A stretch of 12,170 nt of DNA, taken from NCBI GenBank assembly GCA_002314915.1, contig DCHU01000066.1:18579-30748 (forward strand), given 5' to 3'. The stretch comes from Caryophanales bacterium UBA1744. GTDB taxonomy: Bacteria; Bacillota_I; Bacilli_A; RFN20; CAG-826. Positions 1-7,600 of the stretch are shown here, one piece after another. A program made the translations under genes and the position numbers. The notes below the pieces were generated by a model. The model was given only the letters and a program-made list of their open reading frames with translations. It did not search any database and had not been told where the DNA came from. Within the stretch, counting starts at the first letter, position 1, and each line of letters begins with the position of its first letter.

Positions 1-1058
1 GCGGTGTTACCTGTGATACCGGGCTGACCGATTAATAAGACTGCATCGACGCCTTCAACCTCTAAGTCAGCGATTTCCATAGCGTGAGATACGTTGAGGA
101 GAATGATGACTTTATCGAAGTTGTCTTTAAGCATCTCAATGACTGCTTTTTCTCTTTCTTTGATTGTTAACTCAGAGGTCTTCATGTCTGAGTCTTCAGT
201 GCCGTAACGTGAGATACAGAAGATTGCGGTATCTGAGAATTCTTTTGCCTGCTCAAGGAGTGTCTGATCTCCTAATTCAGGATAGGTTGCTTCATACGCT
301 GAGACTTCTGGCTCGTGGTTATAAGGTAAGCATGTACGTACGATTTCCGCGTATCCGTATGTGTTGACGCCGCACTCAATCTTGTTGTCCGAATCGGCGA
401 CTGAGTATGAACGGCTTGCTCTATCTGAGTTACTTGTTTCTGTGTTTCCAGCTGTGACTGGGAAGTAGTTTTTAACTAAGTTAAAAAGGTATGGATTGAT
501 TTCAAATCCCTCAGCCTGCATAGCCTCTTCGAACTTGACCACGCTTCTATCTTTGACAGCTGAGTTTGGACGATATGTTGTCTGAACAGCGCCCGAACCG
601 CCGTTGCCATAGAACATACCGTATGCACCAGCACCGAAGATATTGACTTTCTTGCTGGCTTCTTTGTCGAGCGGGAGAACGTTGTTTTCGTTTCTTAAAA
701 GAACTGCGCCTTCCTTTTCGATTTCGACGATGTTTTCGCCTGCTTCCTTGGCTGCGACTCTTGATGATTCGTTATCGATAGCGGTAACGGACTTATTACC
801 TGTAATTGCCATCCATAATGGTGACCAAACCTGATCGAGGACTGGTCCTCCGATTGAGCCGATGAGGGCGAGAACGCCCAAGATTGGGAAGAAGATGGTG
901 ATGAGTTTCTTTTTCTTCTTGCTCTTCGTCATAAATAAGACGAAATAGAGTGTTGTTGCTACGAGTATTGTGCAACCTACAACGATTGGTGCGATCCACC
1001 AGGAGAAGCTTCCTACGGTGTATCCGCCGATCTGAATATCTGCGATTCCTAATACCAT
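1..1058 (-). CDS. Membrane-anchored GH3 beta-glucosidase-like glycosidase, N-terminal part (cut by window edge)
   Basis: Glycoside hydrolase family 3 enzymes remove glucose, xylose or N-acetylglucosamine residues from glycans or glycosides. The frame is open from ATG at 1058 to the left edge (352 codons) with no stop. Residues 20-43 and 52-72 are hydrophobic, separated by a Lys-rich loop (45-51), so the protein is anchored by two N-terminal helices. The next recognisable region is the part normally C-terminal in GH3: EGAVLLRNENNVLPL (116-130), then ISRYGTEDSD (282-291), whose Glu288 could be the acid/base, then a LLIGQPGITGNT stretch at 341-352. This order, with the C-domain first, fits the known permuted GH3 type; the TIM barrel should lie beyond the edge. 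The Shine-Dalgarno run GGGGG (1066-1070) lies in the last codons of the upstream small gene, only 2 nt separating that stop from this start, so translational coupling is likely. Substrate is unknown. Family call is firm; permutation is inferred from a partial gene. Confidence 0.85.
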   Translation of the reverse strand, partial: MVLGIADIQIGGYTVGSFSWWIAPIVVGCTILVATTLYFVLFMTKSKKKKKLITIFFPILGVLALIGSIGGPVLDQVWSPLWMAITGNKSVTAIDNESSRVAAKEAGENIVEIEKEGAVLLRNENNVLPLDKEASKKVNIFGAGAYGMFYGNGGSGAVQTTYRPNSAVKDRSVVKFEEAMQAEGFEINPYLFNLVKNYFPVTAGNTETSNSDRASRSYSVADSDNKIECGVNTYGYAEIVRTCLPYNHEPEVSAYEATYPELGDQTLLEQAKEFSDTAIFCISRYGTEDSDMKTSELTIKEREKAVIEMLKDNFDKVIILLNVSHAMEIADLEVEGVDAVLLIGQPGITGNT

Positions 1059-1060
1059 AA

Positions 1061-1393
1061 TTATTCCCCCTTATCCTTCTTATTCTTAAATTTTAAGAAT
1101 ACCATTATGCCAATCATGACCACGGAGATTCCGGTTGTGACACCGAATACCGTCCAACCGGTATCGGAATCTTTCCAAATTCTCTTGGTGTTGGCTTTCT
1201 CTGGAACATTGCATGTGAACAAGCGATTATCTTGGCTTGCTCTCTGCGCGATTTCCTTGGTAGACACTTTGCTGATTGAGGTGTCTAAAGATGTTCTGCT
1301 GAGTCTATTTGAGGTGTTTGCCAACGTGAATACTGACGCAGCGGTGGCAACGGCGAAAAGACCTGCAGCAACAAATAATCTTCCTTTTTTCAT
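1061..1393 (-). CDS. Small two-helix membrane protein coupled to the GH3 gene, function unknown
   Basis: I do not recognise this 110-residue protein. It has a basic start (MKKGR), a hydrophobic segment at 6-25 rich in Ala, Val and Phe that could be a signal peptide or anchor, a polar Ser/Thr/Lys/Arg-rich stretch at 26-78 with one Cys at 61, a second hydrophobic helix at 80-100, and a basic tail ending KFKNKKDKGE. If both helices stay in the membrane, the ~55-residue loop faces outside and both ends face the cytoplasm. I chose ATG 1393 because AGAAAGGAAATC lies just upstream; the in-frame start at 1468 would add 25 residues lacking such a site and would read through the hairpin at 1433-1456. 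The stop is 2 nt from the GH3 start, so the two are almost certainly one operon. It may be a partner, chaperone or membrane adaptor of the glycosidase, but that is a guess from position alone. Confidence 0.72.
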   Translation of the reverse strand: MKKGRLFVAAGLFAVATAASVFTLANTSNRLSRTSLDTSISKVSTKEIAQRASQDNRLFTCNVPEKANTKRIWKDSDTGWTVFGVTTGISVVMIGIMVFLKFKNKKDKGE

Positions 1394-1432
1394 ATAAAAG
1401 ATTTCCTTTCTGCCCTTATTTATAATCCAACC

Positions 1433-1456
1433 AACACCATTTGAAAGGTGTTTTTT
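1433..1456 (+). terminator. Terminator-like hairpin with T-run, no plus-strand gene before it
   Basis: AACACC (1433-1438) pairs perfectly with GGTGTT (1447-1452) across an 8-base loop, and is followed by a T-run to 1456. The form is that of an intrinsic terminator reading on the plus strand. No plus-strand gene lies upstream, so it may end stray antisense transcription, act as an attenuator ahead of asparaginase, or form a hairpin in the leader of the minus-strand operon. The stem is short, so its function is uncertain. Confidence 0.35.
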
Positions 1457-1506
1457 CGATATAGACAACTCATCTTTTGAAATGGAATCGACAATCTTGC
1501 TAAGTT

Positions 1507-1540
1507 AACAATTTTGCTTATTTTTGTAACAAAAATTGTT
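1507..1540. promoter_or_regulatory. Nested palindromes upstream of ansA, possible operator
   Basis: ATTTTTGTAACAAAAAT (1520-1536) is a perfect palindrome with 8-base arms around a central A. A second inverted repeat, AACAATTTT (1507-1515) with AAAATTGTT (1532-1540), overlaps it. It ends 5 bases before the possible -35 of the asparaginase promoter and could bind a regulator serving one or both divergent units. An AT-rich sequence can form such repeats by chance, so this is a suggestion only. Confidence 0.35.
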
Positions 1541-1545
1541 TTTTC

Positions 1546-1574
1546 TTGCCGAAAGTGAGTCAAGACTTTAAAAC
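1546..1574 (+). promoter_or_regulatory. Weak candidate promoter for ansA
   Basis: TTGCCG (1546-1551) and TAAAAC (1569-1574) are 17 bases apart, each matching four of six consensus positions. If real, transcription would begin at or very near the asparaginase ATG (1581), giving a leaderless message. This fits the lack of a usable Shine-Dalgarno site: only AGGC directly touches the start codon. Confidence 0.3.
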
Positions 1575-1580
1575 ATAGGC

Positions 1581-2558
1581 ATGAAAAAGATTTTGTTGAT
1601 TGCAACAGGCGGCACGATTGCCTGCAAAGTTAAAGAGACCGGACTCGCTCCAGAGTTAGATGGAGACGAGCTTTTATCGTACTTAGATGATTTAAGTGAT
1701 ATCTGTACAGTTGAATGTGTTCAGATGTTCAACTTGGACAGCACAAACATGACATATGCAAACTGGGCTGAAATCGCTAGAACAATCAAAAATAAATACA
1801 ACGACTATGACGGATTCGTAATCACCCACGGAACCGACACTATGGCGTATGCCGCAGCAGCCCTTTCCTATATGGTTCAGAACTCTAGAAAGCCTATCGT
1901 TTTCACCGGTTCTCAGAAGTCCATTTACATGAGAGATAACGATGCGAGAAACAACCTTACAAACGCGTTGATTTATGCTTCTAGCGACAACGCTTATGGA
2001 GTTACTCTCGTATTCGATAACAAAGTTATAATCGGCACTAGAGCAAAGAAAGTCAGAAGCAAATCCTACAACGCATTCACTTCTGTTAACTATCCAGAAA
2101 TAGCTAGAATCATCGACAAGAAAGTAATTCAGTACATCAACAAGAACTATGCCCCAGATGAGGTTAGATTCTTCTTTGATTTCAACACCAATGTCATCGA
2201 TTTAAAACTCATCCCAGGTCTTAGCAAAAGAGAGCTGTATTTCGCTCTTAAGAACTATGATGCAGTGGTCATTGAGGGATTCGGTGTCGGAGGACTTCCA
2301 GCCTACCTTCAGGAAGACTATCCAGAATTCGAAGGAAAAACAGTGGTTATCACCACGCAAGTTCAATATGAAGGATCTGACTTAGACATCTATCAGGTCG
2401 GCAAAGCCATCAAAGAGAAATATGGAATCCTTGAGTCATACGATATGACAATCGAATCACTCGTATCCAAACTCATGTGGATAAGAGGAATGACCAGCGA
2501 TAAAGAAGAGATTAAGAAACTCTTATACGCTCCGGTTTACAGCGATATCTTAAGATAA
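1581..2558 (+). CDS. ansA: Type I (cytoplasmic) L-asparaginase
   Basis: Hydrolyses L-asparagine to L-aspartate and ammonia in the cytoplasm. The 325-residue protein opens with MKKILLIATGGTIA, the classic family start, with nucleophile Thr12 in the GGTI motif. The second signature, THGTDTMAY (82-90), supplies Thr85 and Asp86; DSTNM at 53-57 binds substrate; Lys157 in RAKK fits the catalytic lysine. FTGSQ (108-112) is also typical. There is no signal peptide, and length matches the AnsA type (E. coli AnsA about 338), not the exported type II enzyme. It is the only plus-strand gene, divergent from the GH3 operon and convergent with nagB, and ends in its own terminator, so it is probably a single-gene unit. 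It opposes the asparagine synthetase encoded about 5 kb away. The start is fixed by family alignment despite the absence of a Shine-Dalgarno site. Some family members also act on glutamine; this cannot be judged here. Confidence 0.93.
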   Translation: MKKILLIATGGTIACKVKETGLAPELDGDELLSYLDDLSDICTVECVQMFNLDSTNMTYANWAEIARTIKNKYNDYDGFVITHGTDTMAYAAAALSYMVQNSRKPIVFTGSQKSIYMRDNDARNNLTNALIYASSDNAYGVTLVFDNKVIIGTRAKKVRSKSYNAFTSVNYPEIARIIDKKVIQYINKNYAPDEVRFFFDFNTNVIDLKLIPGLSKRELYFALKNYDAVVIEGFGVGGLPAYLQEDYPEFEGKTVVITTQVQYEGSDLDIYQVGKAIKEKYGILESYDMTIESLVSKLMWIRGMTSDKEEIKKLLYAPVYSDILR

Positions 2559-2565
2559 CAGAAAT

Positions 2566-2590
2566 AGACCCCTTGAGGGTCTTTTCTTTT
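2566..2590 (+). terminator. Intrinsic terminator of ansA
   Basis: AGACCC (2566-2571) pairs perfectly with GGGTCT (2577-2582) over a 5-base loop, followed by TTTCTTTT. It starts 8 bases after the asparaginase stop codon, the expected position for a rho-independent terminator. Confidence 0.85.
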
Positions 2591-2650
2591 GGATAAGTGC
2601 AAATACTCGTCTTTTGACGCGTATATCCTTAGAAAGCCCGTAATAACACC

Positions 2651-2680
2651 AAAAATAAAAAGCACACCGGTTATGGTGGC
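2651..2680 (-). terminator. Intrinsic terminator of nagB
   Basis: On the minus strand GCCACC (2680-2675) pairs with GGTGTGC (2668-2662) with one bulged base and a 6-base loop, followed by TTTTTATTTTT. The stem touches the nagB stop codon (TAG at 2682-2680). The 60 bases between this and the ansA terminator hold nothing I recognise. Confidence 0.75.
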
Positions 2681-3399
2681 TATTTATTTGGTGCGGCTTC
2701 TTCATCGACGTATATTGTGACATCGGGATGGTTAATCAGGATTGATGCCGGGAAGTCAACGCTTACCGTGCCTTTTGTTAAACGGGTGATCGCCTCCTTC
2801 TTGTTGTCGCCAAAAGCGAGAAGGATTATTTTCCTGGCGTTCATTATGGATTTAAGCCCCATTGTCACCGCTTTAGTCGGAACTTCATCAATCGATGAGA
2901 AGAAGCGAGCGTTGTCTCTAATTGTGGATTCAGCTAGATCTGCGACATGAGTCAAAGAATCAAATGGTGTTCCCGGCTCATTGAATGCGATGTGGCCATC
3001 AGTTCCGATGCCGAGTATTTGAATATCGATACCACCAGACTCTTTTATGTGGTCATCGTATTTATTGATATGCCCTTGGTAGTCTCCAACCCCCGACGGA
3101 ACGTGGGTGTTATTTTTGTCGATATCGATGCTGTCGAACAGATTGTGGTTCATGAAGTAGCGGTATGAATGCTTATCCGTCCCTTCAAGACCAAGGTATT
3201 CATCCAGATTGAATGTTTTAACATTCTTAAAAGAGACTTTTCCGGTCTTGCTCGCATCTACAAGGTTTTTATAAACACCAAGCGGGGTGGATCCGGTCGC
3301 AAGTCCGAGAACACAATCGCTCTTCTCGTTTATCAAGCCAATGATAATGTCGGCAACCTCTATATTTGCCGCATCTTTTGACATCACTTTCGTTTTCAT
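2680..3399 (-). CDS. nagB: Glucosamine-6-phosphate deaminase
   Basis: Converts glucosamine-6-phosphate to fructose-6-phosphate and ammonia, feeding amino sugars from GlcNAc, chitin, mucin or recycled peptidoglycan into glycolysis. Motifs in order, from ATG 3399: GLATGSTPLGVY (phosphate-binding loop, 32-43), NLDEYLGL with Asp66, SYRYFMNHNLF, and GIGTDGHIAFNEPG with the catalytic Asp134, His136 and Glu141. The 239-residue length fits the short Gram-positive NagB (B. subtilis about 242) and lacks the C-terminal extension of the allosteric E. coli enzyme (266). ATG 3399 is preferred; an in-frame TTG at 3405 would add two residues but falls very close to the -10 box. Neither has a clear Shine-Dalgarno. 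The gene stands alone between its own promoter and terminator, with no nagA or transporter beside it. Ammonia release links it loosely to the nitrogen genes nearby. NagB rather than 6-phosphogluconolactonase is clear from the NLDEY and GTDGHIAFNEPG motifs. Confidence 0.94.
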   Translation of the reverse strand: MKTKVMSKDAANIEVADIIIGLINEKSDCVLGLATGSTPLGVYKNLVDASKTGKVSFKNVKTFNLDEYLGLEGTDKHSYRYFMNHNLFDSIDIDKNNTHVPSGVGDYQGHINKYDDHIKESGGIDIQILGIGTDGHIAFNEPGTPFDSLTHVADLAESTIRDNARFFSSIDEVPTKAVTMGLKSIMNARKIILLAFGDNKKEAITRLTKGTVSVDFPASILINHPDVTIYVDEEAAPNK

Positions 3400-3409
3400 A
3401 TCCAAACAT

Positions 3410-3439
3410 ATTGTAATGTTTTCTAGAAAGCGACTTCAA
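3410..3439 (-). promoter_or_regulatory. Candidate nagB promoter with a palindrome in its spacer
   Basis: On the minus strand TTGAAG (3439-3434) and TACAAT (3415-3410) are 18 bases apart; the -10 matches five of six consensus bases. Transcription would start about 4 bases before ATG 3399, so the message is nearly leaderless. A perfect 10-base palindrome, TTTCTAGAAA (3420-3429), lies in the spacer. GntR-type amino-sugar regulators (NagR/DasR) bind palindromes with a CTAG centre, so repression by such a protein is possible but unproven. Confidence 0.5.
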
Positions 3440-3447
3440 TAAAATTG

Positions 3448-3494
3448 AAAAAAGATAAATAAAAGCACCCAACCGTATTAGGGCTAGGCGCTTT
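3448..3494 (-). terminator. Strong intrinsic terminator of mscS
   Basis: On the minus strand, bases 3494-3482 pair with 3474-3462 in a 13-bp stem with a few G-T wobbles and a 7-base loop. A T-rich tract (TTTTATTTATCTTTTTT) follows. It lies 19 bases after the mscS stop and ahead of the nagB promoter, so it separates the two genes. Confidence 0.85.
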
Positions 3495-3513
3495 ATGAGG
3501 ATAACAAAATGAA

Positions 3514-4563
3514 TTAGACGTTTGCGGTGGTGTTCTGTTCCATGCCTTCGGAAGCTTCTTTCTGTTCTTCTACGAACTGAGCAGCTTCTTCCTTGATCTT
3601 CTTTGTGACCTTGATTTCGGTCTTGGAAGGCTGGTTGATGACAACCTGGTCGAAGCTTAAGTCGATTCCGTGAGCGATGAAGAGTTGTCTATACTCTCTC
3701 ATCATGTCTCTCTGGACCTGATATCTATCTTCTTCAGAGCACTTTGCGACGATCTTGACTGCAACGTTAGAAGCTTCGTATGCAGAGACGCCTTTATAGA
3801 ATGGGCCTTCGATGATTGCAGGGATCTTCTCTTTGAATTCTGGGAATGCATCCTTAAGGATCTTCTCGACGAATTCGACTGGGACATCATACGGGAACTC
3901 ACAGTCAACGACCGCTAAAGAGAGCTCTCTTGAGAGGTTGACGACGTTCTTGATGTCTGAGTTGTTGATGATTTTGATGTTGCCTGCCATATCGAGGATC
4001 TTTGTAGCGCGGATTCCGATTTCGGAAACTGTTCCACGGAAGTCATCGATAGAGACGATTTCTCCGACGTTGTATTCGTTCTCGAAGATGATGAAGATAC
4101 CGGCGATGATGTCAGCGATTAATGACTGAGCACCAAGACCAATGATAAGAGTGAGGATTCCAACGGATTCCCAAATGGCTTTGGTCTCAACGCCACATGC
4201 ATCGAGGATGAGGAAGATCAAGACGATTGCACATCCATATTTGATGATTCCATCAAGTAATGTGATGACTGTCTTGGCTCTATTGCTCTTCTCCATGATC
4301 TTAGCGAAGATTGTTCTTAAGATCTTGCTTACCGCGAATACGACAACGATAAGGACGAGTGAGTGGAGAATGACTGGATAGTGTGCATTCCATGCCTCTG
4401 GTAACTTAGTTACGTCCCAGACTCCTTTCATCCATTCCGCATAAGCGGTGCCTGGCAATACTGCTTCAAGAATTGCCGATGCGACAAACCATGCGACGAC
4501 TAATGCGCCTAAGATAATGCTGACAATGCTCATTATCTTTTGAGTTTTTGTCTTCTTTTTCAT
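3514..4563 (-). CDS. mscS: Small-conductance mechanosensitive channel, MscS family
   Basis: Opens under membrane tension to release solutes on hypo-osmotic shock. The 349-residue protein has likely membrane helices at about 10-36, 61-83 and 99-121, then the pore helix in 131-161 containing GLGAQSLIADIIAGIF, the Gly/Ala-patterned family signature. The beta domain follows (EYNVGEIVSIDDFRGTVSEIG, 163 onwards), with IINNSDIKNVVN near 188-199, then the alpha/beta vestibule to about 310. The last 35 or so residues are charged and polar (KKIKEEAAQFVEEQ...), a variable tail. ATG 4563 is chosen because GGAGGA (4571-4576) is 7 bases upstream; the ATG at 4578 would place the Shine-Dalgarno inside the gene. 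It starts 40 bases after the large surface gene ends, with only a weak TATAAC box between, so read-through from that gene is possible. The four-helix layout resembles larger MscS homologues rather than the three-helix E. coli MscS. Family is certain; ion preference is not known. Confidence 0.93.
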   Translation of the reverse strand: MKKKTKTQKIMSIVSIILGALVVAWFVASAILEAVLPGTAYAEWMKGVWDVTKLPEAWNAHYPVILHSLVLIVVVFAVSKILRTIFAKIMEKSNRAKTVITLLDGIIKYGCAIVLIFLILDACGVETKAIWESVGILTLIIGLGAQSLIADIIAGIFIIFENEYNVGEIVSIDDFRGTVSEIGIRATKILDMAGNIKIINNSDIKNVVNLSRELSLAVVDCEFPYDVPVEFVEKILKDAFPEFKEKIPAIIEGPFYKGVSAYEASNVAVKIVAKCSEEDRYQVQRDMMREYRQLFIAHGIDLSFDQVVINQPSKTEIKVTKKIKEEAAQFVEEQKEASEGMEQNTTANV

Positions 4564-4570
4564 ATGTTTT

Positions 4571-4576
4571 TCCTCC
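4571..4576 (-). promoter_or_regulatory. Shine-Dalgarno site that fixes the mscS start
   Basis: GGAGGA on the minus strand, 7 bases ahead of ATG 4563. It overlaps the in-frame ATG at 4578, which argues that the shorter protein is the true product. Confidence 0.8.
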
Positions 4577-4603
4577 ATATAATTTATTTGTTATAGCCTA
4601 TGG

Positions 4604-7600
4604 CTAAACTTCCGTTATTGTGCAGGTGAATGTGTGGTACCTGCTTCCCTTCATAGTGATTGCTGATGCAAAACTAGAATAAGTGTAGTCATATGTTTCT
4701 CCGGCGTGGACTTTGAGTGTCTTACCGATTGCGTTTCCAGGGATTGAGATATCGTATGATCCTTCTGGATAATCCGGGAATGTCTCCATTGTGTATACAG
4801 TTCCATCGACTTCAAACCAGTTTTCAACGACGAGGTAACTTGAGTTGGTCACTGTTAGCGTTGTTTTGTCCGTTCCCGAGTCATAAATGGCAGAACCACT
4901 GATTGATGATTCATCAATTGGGTCAAATCCACCAGATGGGTATGTCTCATTGAACTGATAGTAGACGTTATTCGAGAGATAGACGTTGTAGTATCTCAAG
5001 CTGTAGTACTGATTTGGTATATCTTCGATTGCTGAGTATTCATTCTGTGAGATGTCGTGGATGACTTCCGTTTCGACATACTCTGAGGTTGACTCTATGT
5101 ACTTTGAATCGTGGACCAATTCAGCATCGTAGAAGAAGTTGTCAGGTGATGTTGTATCCAGTGTGACACTCATCTCTCTATATACGTTGTATGTACCATC
5201 GTCATTGTAAGAAATTGCTGCGTCACCAGGGTTTGGGCAGATGCTGCTGAACGTTCTGCCGTCGTTTGCAATTGTTGCGGCTGTGAGATCTACAGTGACG
5301 TCCTTTGTTTTGATGATGGTGCCATCTTTGTCGAGCAAGTTGACTGTCATCGTGTAATTGGTTTGCGATGGGTTGTAGATGGTGTAGGTGTCGGTTAATT
5401 CGCTTGTTTCAACCAATCCATCGTTATTGGTGAACTGTAGCGTGTAGTTATTTGGACACAGGTATGAGATGTTGAACTCAACAGGCTGACATGTCTTTGT
5501 CGTGTTGACTATTGTCTTATCGATGTTGAACTCCCAGTTCATCTGGTAGTCCACGCTCTCGATTGTGGATGCGTATATTCCAGTCGTTGTTTGGTTATCT
5601 GAGAATCTGAGTTCTCCACTCAATGTTGCGTCCTCAGGTTCGAAGTTAACGCAATCCAACACGATTGTTCCGGTTGCGTTGATTGTTGGGACTGTGATGT
5701 TGTATGTAGCTCCACCACAGGTGAATTCCAATTCCGCGGACAGTTCATCGTAACTATAGATGGTGTCGCATGTGTAATCGACAGTCCAGTATTGGCCGTT
5801 GAAGGCAGGCTCGCTAGCGAGTTCTAACTTAGGTTCCTTTGCGATGGTCTTTCCGGTTGAGTATTCTGTTCCATAGACGTGGTCTTCGTTTGGGAAGTAA
5901 CCAATCTTTGTGTATCTGAGAGAGAAGTTAGTGTTTTCTGGGACCGTCAAATCGATAACGGCATCGGTTCCTTCGTAATTGGCAAGAACGTTGTTGCCTT
6001 CATCAATTGCCTCAACCCTATAAGCGAAGACGTATTCGCCATTGTTTGAGAATCCTGTATTGAATCTGAATGTGACTGTGCCGTCATCGTTATAAGAGAT
6101 GATTTCGCCGTCTGTTGGTTCAACAACGGTTACAAAGCCTTGATATGACTGATCGCAGACGTAGTCGTATTTAGGTGACTCGTATATTAATGCGCCGGTA
6201 TCGCCATCATAGAGTTTGAATAACGTAGATTTTGTGCCGTATTTTGGAGTTACTTCCAAATCGTAGGACATTGTTGATTCTTCAAACTCAACGGATGCCT
6301 CTTCCTCGCCCATTGATGCTCCGCTCTCATCGAACTGTTCCGCCATGGCATAGACATTTCCGAGCTCGTATCCATCTTTGAAGTCTCTGATGGTTCCGCC
6401 AACAATCATGTATTCCAATTCGTTAACGATATTGGTGCCTTCGTTAAGGTTGATTATGTGATAATTCGTGTAATCCGTAGGGATTTCAGTCACATATTCA
6501 AGGGATGACACCATATCAAGGCCGCTGTAGTCCGCTCCGCCGAATACGCTGAAGTAGAGTTTTTCTCTTGTTGTGTTGGTGATTTGACCTTTGAAGAAGT
6601 GGTCGTTATCCCAGTTGCCTTCATCGAAATTATCAACGGCACCGATATAAGTGGTTGAGTTCTTAGAAACTGTGAGAGTTGGTGAAACGGCTGCGTCATC
6701 ATAGTTAGATAAGTAGAGTGAGTAATTGATTGTGGCCAAGTGATTGACTTCATCAAGAGTCACCTTTGTGTTCTCTTTATCCATGATAAGTGTTGGATTT
6801 CCGCCTGCAGCACCCGATGTGAAAGTGCTCGTATAACGAGTGACTGGTGCATCGTATGCGTATTTCTTTCCTAATGGATCGATATATTTTGAGTATGTGA
6901 TGTCGTAATTGTATTCGGTTGAAGGGGTTAAACCTGTGACGAGATATTCATCTTTGCCGTTCTGGATATCGATGGACTCAATGTCCGCTCTATTGCCTTC
7001 TTCGTCGTTTAAGAAGATTTCAATCTGATAGGAGTCATTTAAAGTATCTCCCTCCATGACCATATCGGATTTCTTGATCGTTAAGATTGTGTAGTCAGAA
7101 CCGGAATCAAAAGAATTCTCCATAGCTGCGCCATAGAAAGCATTCAATGCGATCTGTGGGTCTGGCTCAGGTTCAACGTATGGCTCATCTTCAACAAGTC
7201 CCCCAACGACACCTGTGACTGCAACGGCAGCAGCCGTTACTGTGACTGATGCGGCAGTGCCTGCTGCGGTAGACGCTGTTTCAGCAACTGCGTGTGCACC
7301 AGAAGAACCCGCTGATGATGAGGATGATGCGGATGAAGATGACGAGGCAGAAGAAGTGGATGTTGTCTCGCTTGGTGCCTGTGACTCTGAGTTGGAATTG
7401 TTGAGTTTATCCAACTCTTTTCTTAAATCATCGTTATTGTTTAGTTCGGCCTGCTGTTTCTTGTTGTTTTGGATCTCAACTTCATTGAAGTTCTCCTCGA
7501 CATTTACGACTTCAACAGGTGGTTTTGCAGCTTCAGTTGAGTAATACTGCTCAGCCTTAAAAGACTTAAATTCATCGAATTTATTCTCAAATCTGGCGTT

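Larger units (their letters stand above)
1394..1580. other. Divergent intergenic region between the GH3 operon and ansA
   Basis: This AT-rich spacer of 187 bases separates two divergent transcription units and must hold promoters for both. A GAAAGGA Shine-Dalgarno lies just before the small membrane-protein gene on the minus strand. A TATAAA box at 1419-1424 on the minus strand is a possible -10 for that operon, but no good -35 sits at the right distance. The spacer also contains a hairpin (1433-1456), nested palindromes (1507-1540) and a weak asparaginase promoter (1546-1574), listed separately. I see no convincing coding sequence or RNA gene in it. Confidence 0.6.

Noticed and set aside
796..999. 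Minus-strand basic frame with HHH and RR-rich peptide
   Set aside because: Shifted frame within the GH3 N-terminal region, which reads through continuously and has family motifs.
1107..1397. Plus-strand open frame of 96 codons opposite the small membrane protein
   Set aside because: The minus-strand frame has a good ribosome site, a clean two-helix pattern and tight coupling to GH3; the plus frame has none of these.
3269..3472. Minus-strand frame starting at ATG 3409 overlapping the nagB start
   Set aside because: It runs in another frame within the conserved nagB start and has no family motifs; the ATG is next to the -10 box.
3812..4129. Plus-strand open frame of 105 codons
   Set aside because: Antisense of mscS, whose protein has clear family motifs in this stretch.
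4594..4606. Palindrome TAGCC-TAT-GGCTA at the end of the surface gene, as a terminator
   Set aside because: The stem is only 5 bp with a 3-base loop and no T-run follows on the minus strand.
7215..7544. Plus-strand open frame of 109 codons rich in Ala, Asp, Glu and Ser
   Set aside because: It is the exact antisense of the Ser/Ala-rich repeat-like part of the surface protein; the biased composition suppresses stops. No ribosome site or family motif.
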